The notes beneath the pieces are model-generated. The model saw only the letters and a list, made by a program, of their open reading frames with translations, was not told the origin of the DNA and did not search any database. This document shows, in pieces, positions 26,397 through 34,886 of a DNA stretch of 64,000 bases. The stretch is from assembly GCA_019638615.1 (NCBI GenBank), contig JAHBTL010000002.1, positions 1 to 64,000 of the forward strand, in the 5' to 3' direction. Position 1 is the stretch's first letter. Each line of letters opens with the position of its first letter. A program made the position numbers and the translations under genes. The stretch is from Chitinophagaceae bacterium (lineage in GTDB: Bacteria > Bacteroidota > Bacteroidia > Chitinophagales > Chitinophagaceae).

Positions 26397-27134
26397 TTAC
26401 TGGTCTGTAAACTGGATGGTAAGGCAACGGGAACAGAAGTTAAACTCCGGCTCAAACACTGTGACCATGCTGGTGTCATAATCACCTTCATAAGCGGTTC
26501 TTAGCTTCAATGTTTTATCTGTTGGGATATGCTTTGCCGTTATCATATATTTCCCGATAGGAATATCCGGTACCTGTGAATAGGTTCCGCTGTTAGGCTG
26601 ACCGCCTTTGCGTTTGATAACCTGTCCGGGGTTTCCATCAATCAAATTTCCTATTGGCGTGAAAGTGAACTCTATATTCTGCGAGTCATATATTTCGCTT
26701 TCAGAGTCGGCATACAAATAAGCGGTTCCGCCATAGAAACCAACTAAAGGAGCAGGTTTTTCACCCTCCAGTTTCCATTGGAAGTTTACGGTAGCGCCGT
26801 CTGCTCCGGCAAACGCATTGTCCTTGTCAGGGTGCATTTCCGGCTTTTTAAAGTTTTTACCGTTAAAAGTCCTGTCTATTTCAGCATACACCCTCCATGA
26901 ACCTATGCCCACCGGAATTTTATAATTTCCGTTGGCATCGGTCGTTCCGGTAGTTCCCGAGTTGTAAAAAACCGTATTGTCCACAATGATTTTTGCACCG
27001 GAAACGGGATTGCCTTTGGTATCGGTAACTTTACCTTTTACATAGTTTGTTTCTGTACCGCCGCCTATAATGGCGTCATCTGCTTTGTCGCAGGAAGTGG
27101 CAAATAAAAGTGCCATTAATAATAGCTGTTTCAT
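26397..27134 (-). CDS. Lipoprotein with carboxypeptidase-regulatory-like domain, paralogue A
   Basis: A 245-aa lipoprotein (lipobox LFATSC). After a short Gly-rich linker comes a CarboxypepD_reg-like sandwich (VKGKVTDTKGNPVSGAKIIVDNTVF...GTTDANGNYKIPV). The second half (about 130-245) is unrecognised and ends with two Cys in FNFCSRCLTIQF. It is a close copy of the protein at 36711-37469 on the opposite strand, with most residues identical through both domains. Its role is probably in the cell envelope or surface; no function is assigned. Confidence 0.75.
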   Translation of the reverse strand: MKQLLLMALLFATSCDKADDAIIGGGTETNYVKGKVTDTKGNPVSGAKIIVDNTVFYNSGTTGTTDANGNYKIPVGIGSWRVYAEIDRTFNGKNFKKPEMHPDKDNAFAGADGATVNFQWKLEGEKPAPLVGFYGGTAYLYADSESEIYDSQNIEFTFTPIGNLIDGNPGQVIKRKGGQPNSGTYSQVPDIPIGKYMITAKHIPTDKTLKLRTAYEGDYDTSMVTVFEPEFNFCSRCLTIQFTDQ

Positions 27135-27153
27135 TTTTTAAGTGTTTTGTTAT

Positions 27154-27324
27154 TTATGGAATTTTGATATCGTGCGTATGATTGGATTGGAATTTCCCCG
27201 GTGTCTCCGCCCATGACATGGTCAGCTTTGCAAGCCCGTTAACGGTATAATCCGTTCCGTTGAGGGCCAAAACACCGTCTACCGGTCGAAGATGACAGTT
27301 GGCACAGAGAAAAAGCCTTTTCAT
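27154..27324 (-). pseudogene. Small ORF or gene remnant with CxxCH motif
   Basis: An open frame of 56 codons ends 20 bp before the lipoprotein gene. It begins MKRLFLCANCHLRPVDG and continues with sheet-like text (LALNGTDYTVNGLAKLTMSW) to HDIKIP. The CANCH string matches a c-type haem motif but may be chance. The size and abrupt start look like the 3' end of a longer, lost gene that once preceded the lipoprotein. The opposite-strand ORF 27292-27474 overlaps its start and is less convincing. Confidence 0.35.
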
Positions 27325-27507
27325 AAAATTTTCAACTCTTATATCAGGCCTTTATTCTTTACTAAAGAAATGGCAACTGCCTGGCTAAAGCATAATATTG
27401 AAGAAGTCGGGAACTTTGAGTTCTTTTTACCGGAACTCTATCACAATGAAACAGGATTGAAATATTTATTTTGATTCTTAATTTAGCCACTAAAGCGGCA
27501 GCGCTTC

Positions 27508-27945
27508 TTGATGACCAATGCAATGGAAAAAATTATAAATCGCCTGCTCACTAAGCCGAAAATGCTGTTCCTGACCGATGCGTTGGGAGCTATGCTTACC
27601 GTTTTTTTATTGTTTGCAGTATTGAGAAATTTCAAAGAATATTTTGGAATGCCAGAAACAATACTGATATATCTTTCGATAATAGCTGCTGTTTTTTGTA
27701 TTTATTCGAGTGCCTGCTTCTTTTTCCTGAAAGGAAATTGGGCGCCGTTCATCAGGGGCATCAGCTATGCCAACTTACTTTATTGCATGCTCACAAGCGG
27801 GCTTCTGCTGGTATATTATCCTGTTCTTACAGCTCCCGGGATTGCCTATTTTTTGGCAGAGATAGTAATTGTTTTCGGACTTGTTTACATTGAACTGAGA
27901 GTTGCGGCAGCAGTCAGTCAAAACAGAACAGATCACCATTGTTAA
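27508..27945 (+). CDS. Hypothetical four-helix membrane protein
   Basis: A 145-aa protein with four membrane segments (about 20-40, 50-72, 80-103, 108-130) and a short polar tail. The first methionines are close together (1, 2, 6); any could be the start. I do not recognise the family, although small proteins of this shape are common in Bacteroidota. It ends near the convergent SRPBCC gene. No operon partners. Confidence 0.6.
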   Translation: MMTNAMEKIINRLLTKPKMLFLTDALGAMLTVFLLFAVLRNFKEYFGMPETILIYLSIIAAVFCIYSSACFFFLKGNWAPFIRGISYANLLYCMLTSGLLLVYYPVLTAPGIAYFLAEIVIVFGLVYIELRVAAAVSQNRTDHHC

Positions 27946-27994
27946 CCAATTGGGTCTGTAACTGCGACGTTAAACTAGGGGCCTTCAATCCGTT

Positions 27995-28456
27995 TTAATC
28001 ATGCAGGTAGGGCTCACTGGCATATGCCATTTGCCTCACATTTTCTAAAACCCTTTTCATATATGCTTTCCAGAATACTTTAGCAAACAGCCAGTTTAGG
28101 GGATATAATAAGAGAACATCCGAATGTAAAGTGTAAATGTATTCTACCAGTATCTTATTCTTTTCTATTTCAGTTGTTTTCCATTCTCCTGTAAATTTTG
28201 AAAAGCCCAGCATCCGGGACTGAAAGTCGCTTACTTCAATTTTCCAGTATTTATTTTCAACCCGCTCAATTACTTTATCAATGGAAACGAAGCCGTCTTT
28301 TTGCGTAAAGGATTTTGCGGCAAAAACTTTTTTGCTAAACCCGGGTTTTCCCCAATGTTCGTCATCTGTGCAGTGCGTTATTCTGGGCATGATACCATAC
28401 CCGGCATGTACTTTTGACACATCACAGAGTATAGGTGTCTTAAAAGCCTGTTCCAA
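27995..28456 (-). CDS. SRPBCC (START-like) family protein
   Basis: A 153-aa protein with the typical pattern of a START-like lipid or ligand pocket: IERVENKYWKIEVSDFQSRMLGFSKFTGEWKTTEIEKNKILVEYIYTLH in the sheet, and a C-terminal long helix (FWKAYMKRVLENVRQMAY). The N-terminal part (TPILCDVSKVHAGYGIMP) fits the first strand of polyketide-cyclase-like members. There is no signal peptide, so it is cytosolic. The ligand is unknown. Confidence 0.65.
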   Translation of the reverse strand: MEQAFKTPILCDVSKVHAGYGIMPRITHCTDDEHWGKPGFSKKVFAAKSFTQKDGFVSIDKVIERVENKYWKIEVSDFQSRMLGFSKFTGEWKTTEIEKNKILVEYIYTLHSDVLLLYPLNWLFAKVFWKAYMKRVLENVRQMAYASEPYLHD

Positions 28457-28654
28457 TGAGCAAGCGTAGATGGCCGATACTTTTACTTTTGTCTCTATAC
28501 CCTTTCAGGCAAAGTTATTCTCCCTTTTTCCACGAACAATAATCAGCAGCAATATACGATTCATTTTCTTTTTTTAACAATTCGCAGGACCACTGCGATG
28601 TGAAGCACATTGCAACGAAGACCTTCGGGTTGTAATTATAAAAATTAATTTAAA

Positions 28655-29329
28655 ATGAAAAAGATCATTTCAGTTTTCGCATTCTTTTCAATTGCACTCA
28701 TTCAAACAAATTGTAACAAAGACGATGACGCATCTAATCCGAATGGCCCCGATAAAACAGGCAGTGAGTGGAAAGGTATTGGCAAGTCATTGGAAACACC
28801 CGAGGGAACTCCTTTTCATTTGCCCGCTGGTATAAAGCTGGCAGGCAATGCCATTAAAGGTTACGACCGCAATGAATGTGTATGTCAGAAGAAAGAAGAG
28901 GACTGTTACCGTGGTACAGGCGAACTGGTAAGGGTATGTCTGGGCTTTACCAATACCACAAATGAAACCATTACGGTAACTATCCCCAAAGGCTTGATAG
29001 TTATTTCTACTGATGTAGAAAAACAAAACGGTTTAGTAATCGAAGTGGAAACATTTGAAATTCCTGCCGCCCAGACGGTTTATTACAGTTTAGGTACATA
29101 TTGCCTCAATTCAGGACGTAGTTCAGTCATTACCGGTAATGATGTCTTTAAGCTTGGTCCGGTAACACAAAATGCAGCGGTGAATGAACTGATGGAATTA
29201 TTAAAGAACAAACGTATTGACAACATTGAAGCCGCAGGTATTGTACAGGCAGCTCTTTGGAATATTACCAATGGTAATGGCCTTACAGAGCTTGACAGAC
29301 AATTTATTGCAGCACTTCCTAATAATTAA
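28655..29329 (+). CDS. Hypothetical lipoprotein
   Basis: A 224-aa lipoprotein (lipobox region LIQTNC, then an Asp-rich linker). Residues 70-160 form a sheet-rich domain with several Cys (NECVCQKKEEDCYRG, VCLGF, YCLNSG), so disulfides are likely. The C-terminal 60 residues are helical (NAAVNELMELLKNK, IVQAALWNITNGNGL). Similar lipoproteins occur in related bacteria, but no function is known to me. It is monocistronic as far as can be seen. Confidence 0.6.
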   Translation: MKKIISVFAFFSIALIQTNCNKDDDASNPNGPDKTGSEWKGIGKSLETPEGTPFHLPAGIKLAGNAIKGYDRNECVCQKKEEDCYRGTGELVRVCLGFTNTTNETITVTIPKGLIVISTDVEKQNGLVIEVETFEIPAAQTVYYSLGTYCLNSGRSSVITGNDVFKLGPVTQNAAVNELMELLKNKRIDNIEAAGIVQAALWNITNGNGLTELDRQFIAALPNN

Positions 29330-29487
29330 CAGGATATCATTAACAGGCAAAACCGGGCGGGCCATCATTGTAAATTGATAACGCTTTTGAAAAATGGATA
29401 TGCCAGAGAGATTGAAAATAATTTCCCTCGTATTGAACACCGTAAGCTCTAATTAAAGAATGAAAAGGCTATTATGCTATTTTTCTA

Positions 29488-30537
29488 CTACCCCGCAAGC
29501 ATATACTCTTTGCTCAACTGCTTTTTTACTTCTTTGGGAGTAGCTTTTGTCCATACTTTGAAAGCGCGCCTGAATGCAGGCAGATCGTTATAGCCTAATA
29601 CTTCGGCTACTTCCGTAATGGTACCGCTCCGGTTTTTCATTAAGTGCAGTGCCAGTTCTTTCTTTACCTCGCCGGCTATTTCCCTGAAGCTGGTCTGCTC
29701 TTCGGTTAGTTTTCGTTGCAGCGTACGCACAGTCATATCCAAACCTGCCGACGCATCTTCAATAGTGGGTATCTGTCCTTTGAATTGCATCAGCAGCAAA
29801 TGCTTTACTGCATCCCGGCAACTGGCCTGTATAGCGAGCGATTTCTTTTGCCCGAGGATATTATTGAACATTTCAAAAAGAGAGGCATCGCTGGTGAGAA
29901 TGGGAGTTTGCACATCTTCTGCCCGGAATATCATGCGATGCAAAGGCGCATTGAACAATACCTGGCAATGCAATACATCGGTGTATGCCTTCACCGCGTC
30001 TTTAGCATATTCCACCTCTACCGCCTGAGGATATATGCTCCTGCCGGTAAGCGCCTTTATATGGTTTACCGTGGATGCCAGGATAAAATCTATCGCAATC
30101 CTTGCATTGCGGGGATAAGTAGACTTCCAGAGTGTGTTCTGATGCAGCTCAATAATCGCCAGTCTGCCGTCGGTTTTATACTGGTAAACAATCATCGGGC
30201 ATACCATGTGCCCGTATTTACAGTATACCTGTATGGCTTCATCCAGGTTTTTGCTGGCCTGCATCATAAAGCCCACCATGCCCGTCATGGAAATCGGAAC
30301 ATCGCCGCCCATTAATAAGCCTATCTGCTCATTATGGGTGATATCAGCGAGCAGGTCATACAATTTGGCGGCTTTTTGCCATTCCACTATCCGTCCGGAA
30401 TCACTTATTTCTTCCTGTGTAAAGCCTGCCATTTCTCTTAAAGTATCATACGCTTCACCGTATGTAGCAGCAGCATAGAGCATATCCCTGATGGCAGTTG
30501 CCTGTAGTCCCATAGTGTAAATAACTTTTTGAGACAC
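29488..30537 (-). CDS. AraC family regulator with Arabinose_bd-type N-terminal domain
   Basis: A 349-aa regulator. The N-terminal ~200 residues match the OruR/ArgR-like sensing domain (IGLLMGGDVPISMTGMVGFMMQASKNLDEAIQVYCKYG). The C-terminal HTH_18 domain shows MTVRTLQRKLTEEQTSFREIAGEVKKELALHLM and EVAEVLGYNDLPAFRRAFKVWTKATP. In this family the N-terminal domain binds a small metabolite. The divergent neighbour is the alpha/beta hydrolase gene 30830-32143, a possible target (inference from position). Confidence 0.85.
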   Translation of the reverse strand: MSQKVIYTMGLQATAIRDMLYAAATYGEAYDTLREMAGFTQEEISDSGRIVEWQKAAKLYDLLADITHNEQIGLLMGGDVPISMTGMVGFMMQASKNLDEAIQVYCKYGHMVCPMIVYQYKTDGRLAIIELHQNTLWKSTYPRNARIAIDFILASTVNHIKALTGRSIYPQAVEVEYAKDAVKAYTDVLHCQVLFNAPLHRMIFRAEDVQTPILTSDASLFEMFNNILGQKKSLAIQASCRDAVKHLLLMQFKGQIPTIEDASAGLDMTVRTLQRKLTEEQTSFREIAGEVKKELALHLMKNRSGTITEVAEVLGYNDLPAFRRAFKVWTKATPKEVKKQLSKEYMLAG

Positions 30538-30829
30538 AAATTACAATTTTCCTGTGATCAGATACAACCAGGACAAGGTGCAACCTGTTTGTAACCATTG
30601 TCAAACCCCATTGCTCTACTACCCATAGGGCAGCCCTCTTTTATATAAAAAGGATAGCGCCTGCAACGTAAGGAACTATCGGGGAGAAAACCAATTGAGG
30701 TTCAAAAAACCTGTCGAAGATTATATAGAGTTTTTGAATAAATCATCGGAAAGCATTGACCGTAAATGCTTTGGGCTACTTTTAATAATTTACGATAAGT
30801 TTCGTACATTTGGATCAAATAACTATACA

Positions 30830-32143
30830 ATGCATAAGATCACCATCCAACTGTGTTACATATTTATTCTTCAACTTTTTCTTATCAATAATATTTTCGG
30901 GCAGCTGCCTCCTGCTGTAATGATTGGAGAGAAAGCGTATTTCACACAAAATATTAACGCAGAGAAATTTGCCGGAAAACCATTTCAGCTTATAGCGACT
31001 ACAAAAGTTCAGGCAGATGCTGATTCGGCTAAGTCCGCAATTATTGTTTTAGTGAGAAACAAAGATAATAGTATAGGCTTTCACACAGATATTACCCGAA
31101 ATTTAAAAAACAACCCGAATTGGACAGAAACAAACATTAACGGGAAAATTGACAGCAATGCAAAAACTATTGAAATAGGCGGTTATTGCAATGGTGATGG
31201 TGTTTTTTTGTTTGATGATTTCCAATTGAAGGTAGAAACATCACCGGGAATATGGAAACAAATTCCTATAGACAATGGTGGTTTTGAAAAAGGGAATTTT
31301 GAGAACTGGATTGTTGGCTCGAATGGTAAGCCCTTAAATTTTGACGGTGCAAAATTCAGTGTGCAACCTGGCAAATCCTTTAAGGGAAAATTTTGTTTGA
31401 AAGTTGAATGCAAGTACACGAGTTATGGTAATAATGATAAGTCAGGAAATTTTGTAACCGTTAATGGAATTAAGCTATACTATGAAACATACGGCAGCGG
31501 GGAACCATTGTTATTATTGCATGGTAATGGTGGTTCTATTTCAGGACAGGCAGTCAGGATTGCCAGTTTCAGGAATAAGTACAAAGTTATTGCAGTGGAT
31601 AGTAGAGCACAGGGTAAATCTGGAGATGATGGACAGGAATTAACTTACGATTTAATGGCAGATGATCTCAATAAACTTTTAGAATACCTGAAGATTGACT
31701 CTGCGTATATATGGGGGCAAAGTGATGGTGGAATTATTGGATTGATACTTGCAATGAAATATCAGGACAAAGTGAAGAAATTAGCCGTTTGGGGAGCCAA
31801 TGTTCAGGCAGACAGCAACGCATTTACCCCCGGCATATACGAGAGCGTTGTAACAGCTTCAAAAACCGGAAAAACTGAAAAGGACCGGCAGTTAAATACA
31901 TTAATGGCAAAATATCCGAATATACCTTTTTCTGATTTGAAAACTATTCAGGCTCCTGTCCTTGTTATGGCAGGTGACAGAGACGCTATTAGCCTAACAC
32001 ATACAATAAATATTTTTCAGAATATCTCCAATTCACAATTGTTTGTCATGCCGGGGGCGTCACATTATGGAGCATATGAAAAGCCTGCACTATTTAATAT
32101 TATATTGTCTGACTTTTTCGATACTCCCTTTAAAAAGCCCTGA
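30830..32143 (+). CDS. Secreted alpha/beta hydrolase with N-terminal sandwich domain
   Basis: A longer frame opens at 30695, but the ATG at 30830 is followed by a proper signal peptide (MHKITIQLCYIFILQLFLIN, cleavage after IFGQ), so I start there (437 aa). Residues 30-205 form a sheet-rich domain, and then an alpha/beta hydrolase covers about 210-435: oxyanion LLLHGNGG, nucleophile Ser298 in GQSDGG, acid Asp385 in GDRDA, and His412 in GASHYG. It is probably an exported esterase or related hydrolase. TACATTTG, matching the -7 promoter element, lies about 20 bp before the start, giving a short leader. Confidence 0.75.
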   Translation: MHKITIQLCYIFILQLFLINNIFGQLPPAVMIGEKAYFTQNINAEKFAGKPFQLIATTKVQADADSAKSAIIVLVRNKDNSIGFHTDITRNLKNNPNWTETNINGKIDSNAKTIEIGGYCNGDGVFLFDDFQLKVETSPGIWKQIPIDNGGFEKGNFENWIVGSNGKPLNFDGAKFSVQPGKSFKGKFCLKVECKYTSYGNNDKSGNFVTVNGIKLYYETYGSGEPLLLLHGNGGSISGQAVRIASFRNKYKVIAVDSRAQGKSGDDGQELTYDLMADDLNKLLEYLKIDSAYIWGQSDGGIIGLILAMKYQDKVKKLAVWGANVQADSNAFTPGIYESVVTASKTGKTEKDRQLNTLMAKYPNIPFSDLKTIQAPVLVMAGDRDAISLTHTINIFQNISNSQLFVMPGASHYGAYEKPALFNIILSDFFDTPFKKP

Positions 32144-32427
32144 TTACAGTTTGAAAGATGACTGCCTGCTGCGCGTGCATTTGTGTTATGCCGGCAAACA
32201 CCCGCCTGACCGCCCGCCCGGACGAGCCATTCGGACGGGGACGGGTAGTGACAACACTACTTCAGCTCTAGCTAGCTATTGTTTACAGTTCCGGCCACAC
32301 ATTATAAAGTAATCAAAAACTGAAATAAAAACTAACCAATGTTAAGAGCCCCCCGCCTGATTGTGCAATTATTGGGCAATTCATTTTAGTTCATAAAAAG
32401 CCCCTGCACCCTTTATTTTGATTGATT
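32144..32427. repeat. Intergenic stretch with REP-like repeat, copy 2
   Basis: Within this gene-free stretch, 32185-32265 holds AACACCCGCCTGACCG and then GAGCCATTCGGACGGG and GGGTAGTGACAAC. These resemble GCGCCATTCAGGCGGGTGGTGACACCC near the left end of the window. The copy is degenerate. The remaining bases show no coding character. Confidence 0.4.
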
Positions 32428-32643
32428 TTAGGATGTCTTTTTTACTAAGTCGCTAAGGTCATTGCTGGCGGTGTTTCTTGAACAGTTATTTAGTTGCTGA
32501 TACTCTTTGTTGGTTATTTTTTCCTTTTCTTTCACATATAAAACCGCTTTTACCTGCCTGCTGTTAAGCCCCAATTTAGTTAGCTGCTCTTCTGTCAAAG
32601 TGTTTTTGAAAAGCGGGCTTATGACCTTAGCAAGAAAAGCCAA
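32428..32643 (-). pseudogene. Remnant of the C-terminal winged helix of an AlbA/RecG-like ATP-binding regulator
   Basis: The 71 codons read LTEEQLTKLGLNSRQVKAVLYVKEKEKITNKEYQQLNNCSRNTASNDLSDLVKK. This is the usual C-terminal winged-helix segment of 'putative DNA-binding/RecG-related' proteins of 400-550 aa, in which the catalytic body should lie upstream. Here only the tail remains, with no body on either side. It is therefore a fragment left by deletion, located between two REP-like repeats. Confidence 0.6.
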
Positions 32644-32654
32644 TTGTTAACTCA

Positions 32655-32712
32655 ACCCTGCCCCTACCCGAACGATGTTCAGCCGGGCGGGCGGCTGTGT
32701 CATTCAGGCGAG
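32655..32712. repeat. REP-like repeat, copy 3 (degenerate)
   Basis: GC-rich block with GCCGGGCGGGCGGC and GTGTCATTCAGGCGAG, related to the CGCCATTCAGGCGGG section of copy 1. The flanking 32713-32886 is gene-free and shows nothing else clear. Confidence 0.35.
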
Positions 32713-32907
32713 TTGATTACATTATTTCCCTCAGCAGAAGGTAATAAGGTAGAATATGACTGGTACTGACCTGTTACTTAGGTAATAATGCTGTTTAGGG
32801 TGATATACAACATAGCCCCTCCTGTCGTAAAATGACCTCTTTACGGCACAAACTACCCTTTTTCTCCCTTTGTTATCGCTGTTCTTTTGCAATCAAAATA
32901 TAAGCAT

Positions 32908-34263
32908 ATGATACATACAAGATCAGGAAGTGTAAACAATGTTGTTGCACCGAAACGCGGTCACGCAAAAAAGAAAATACTATTCGCCAATATCCCTGCC
33001 GACGGTCATTTCAGCCCGCTGACAGGATTGGCAGTTCAACTGAAAAATGCCGGGCACGATGTAAGGTGGTACACCGGTCCTTCCTATGCGCCGAAGATTG
33101 AAAAGCTGGGTATCCCCTATTATCTTTTCAGCAAAGCAAAGGAAGTCACCATTCACAACATTGATGAGGTATTTCCCGAAAGAAGGGCTATCAAAAATCA
33201 TGTGAAGAAGATCATCTTCGACATCTGTACTTATTTCATTGAACGGGGAACCGAGTTTTATGAAGACATCAAAGACATCAACAAAAGCTTTGATTTTGAT
33301 ATCCTGGTTTGCGACAGCGCTTTTACCGGCATGTCGTTCGTAAAAGAAAAGCTGAACAAGCACGCGGTAACCATCGGCATCCTTCCTTTATGCGAGTCTT
33401 CCAAACAGTTGCCTCCGCCTATCATGGGGCTCACCCCGGCAAAAAGCATTGCAGGCAAAGCTTTTCATGCGCTGCTGCGCCTGCTTACTGATAAGGTTTT
33501 GTTTAAGAAGCCCCATGCGCTGATAGAGGAGCAGTACCGTAGTGCAGGCTTGAACAGGCATGGTAAAAACCTGTTTGATGTGCAGATTGACAAATCCACC
33601 CTGTTCTTACAAAGCGGTACGCCCGGCTTTGAATACAGGCGGGAAAATATGAGCCCGCACATTCACTTCATCGGCCCTTTGCTGCCTTATAATAACGGTA
33701 AGCCGTACACGCTAAGATTTGAGGATAAGCTGTGCAGGTATAAGCAGGTGCTGCTGGTTACGCAGGGCACCTTTGAAGGAGACGTGAACAAGCTGATCAT
33801 ACCTGCCATAGAAGCGTTTAAGCATACAGACAAACTGGTGGTAGTAACTACTGCAGGCTGGCACACGGATATGCTGCGCGAACGGTACAGGGCATTTGAT
33901 AATATTGTTATCGAAGATTTTATCCCGTTCAATAAGATCATGCCTCTCGCTGATGTATTTATTTCAAACGGCGGATACGGCGGCATGATGCAAAGCATTG
34001 TCAATAAGCTGCCGATGGTAGTAGCGGGCATACACGAAGGAAAGAACGAAATCTGCGCCCGTGTGGGATATTTTAAGCTGGGCATTAACCTGCGCACAGA
34101 AAGCCCGAAGCCCGAAAAAATAAGGAAGGCGGTGCAGGAAGTATTGTGCAATTCTGCCTATCAAAAAAGTGTAGAAACGCTTTCCGCTGAATTTGCCCGC
34201 TACAATCCATACCAATTATGCGAACAATTCATCAACAATTTACCGGCTGTCAGTAACCGTTAG
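32908..34263 (+). CDS. GT1-type glycosyltransferase (UGT/macrolide-transferase-like)
   Basis: A 451-aa enzyme from ATG 32908; a TTG 21 bp earlier is a weaker start. The N-terminal Rossmann fold begins KKKILFANIPADGHFSPLTGLAVQLKNAGHDVRWY, the standard GT1 acceptor-domain start. The C-terminal donor domain has ADVFISNGGYGGMMQSIVNKLPMVVAGIHEGKNEICARV, corresponding to the HGG-type nucleotide-sugar motif, though the usual His is Asn here. It would transfer a sugar to a small molecule or lipid. No biosynthetic neighbours identify the acceptor. Confidence 0.8.
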   Translation: MIHTRSGSVNNVVAPKRGHAKKKILFANIPADGHFSPLTGLAVQLKNAGHDVRWYTGPSYAPKIEKLGIPYYLFSKAKEVTIHNIDEVFPERRAIKNHVKKIIFDICTYFIERGTEFYEDIKDINKSFDFDILVCDSAFTGMSFVKEKLNKHAVTIGILPLCESSKQLPPPIMGLTPAKSIAGKAFHALLRLLTDKVLFKKPHALIEEQYRSAGLNRHGKNLFDVQIDKSTLFLQSGTPGFEYRRENMSPHIHFIGPLLPYNNGKPYTLRFEDKLCRYKQVLLVTQGTFEGDVNKLIIPAIEAFKHTDKLVVVTTAGWHTDMLRERYRAFDNIVIEDFIPFNKIMPLADVFISNGGYGGMMQSIVNKLPMVVAGIHEGKNEICARVGYFKLGINLRTESPKPEKIRKAVQEVLCNSAYQKSVETLSAEFARYNPYQLCEQFINNLPAVSNR

Positions 34264-34312
34264 GACAGGCGGCAAAACTAAGATGGCAGATACCTAAAAA
34301 AATAGAAAAAAA

Positions 34313-34738
34313 ATGAATAACGAACTGATAATAAAAAACAGCGTTGAAATAAACGCAGGCAGAGCAAAAGTTTGGGACGCTTTGATAAATCCCGAAAAAA
34401 TCAAAATGTATCTCTTCGGGACAGAAACCGTTACCGATTGGAAAAAAGGAAGTGAAATAATTTTTCAAGGCGAGTTTCAAGGACATAAATACAAAGACAA
34501 AGGAACAATCCTTAACATCAGGACAGACGAACTTTTGCAATATTCTTATTGGAGCGGTTTTTCGGGGCTTGAAGACAGACCAGACAATTATTCGTTAATA
34601 ACATACAGACTTGACAATGCAGACGGAAAAACTTTGCTGACTTTGACACAAAAAGGTTTTGCAAACGAACAAGCACAACAACATTCACAGGAAGCCTGGA
34701 CAAACGTTTTACAACAAATAAAACAAATGGCAGAATAA
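34313..34738 (+). CDS. SRPBCC/AHSA1-like protein with atypical base use
   Basis: A 141-aa AHSA1-type protein (SVEINAGRAKVWDALINPEKIKMYLFGTETVTDWKKGSEIIFQGEFQGHKYKDKGTIL, LTQKGFANEQAQQHSQEAW). The ligand is unknown. The gene is visibly more A-rich than its neighbours, with CAACAACA and GAAC runs, and is followed 8 bp after the stop by a near-perfect palindrome. These two points suggest recent arrival by transfer, possibly as a small cassette (inference). Confidence 0.7.
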   Translation: MNNELIIKNSVEINAGRAKVWDALINPEKIKMYLFGTETVTDWKKGSEIIFQGEFQGHKYKDKGTILNIRTDELLQYSYWSGFSGLEDRPDNYSLITYRLDNADGKTLLTLTQKGFANEQAQQHSQEAWTNVLQQIKQMAE

Positions 34739-34746
34739 AACGGGTG

Positions 34747-34765
34747 CTGCCAACCCGGGTTGCAG
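34747..34765. repeat. Near-perfect palindrome with one extra base after the AHSA1-like gene
   Basis: CTGC-C-AACCC pairs with GGGTT-GCAG, a 9-bp arm pair with a single unpaired C and no loop. It lies directly downstream of a compositionally odd gene. It may be a weak terminator half-site or a recombination-type hairpin; no T-tract follows. Confidence 0.35.
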
Positions 34766-34886
34766 TCAGTCGGGAACCATTACCCTAAAACAATAACTAA
34801 ATCATCTTTTTAAAAAATAAAAACTATTTCTCATGCACACATTTCATAAATACCCGGGTAGTATTATACTATCTGCCGGCTTTGGC

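Noticed and set aside
27292-27474. A 60-codon plus-strand frame
   Set aside because: It overlaps the start of the minus-strand fragment with CANCH; it has no sheet or helix pattern I can support, although a real short gene cannot be excluded.
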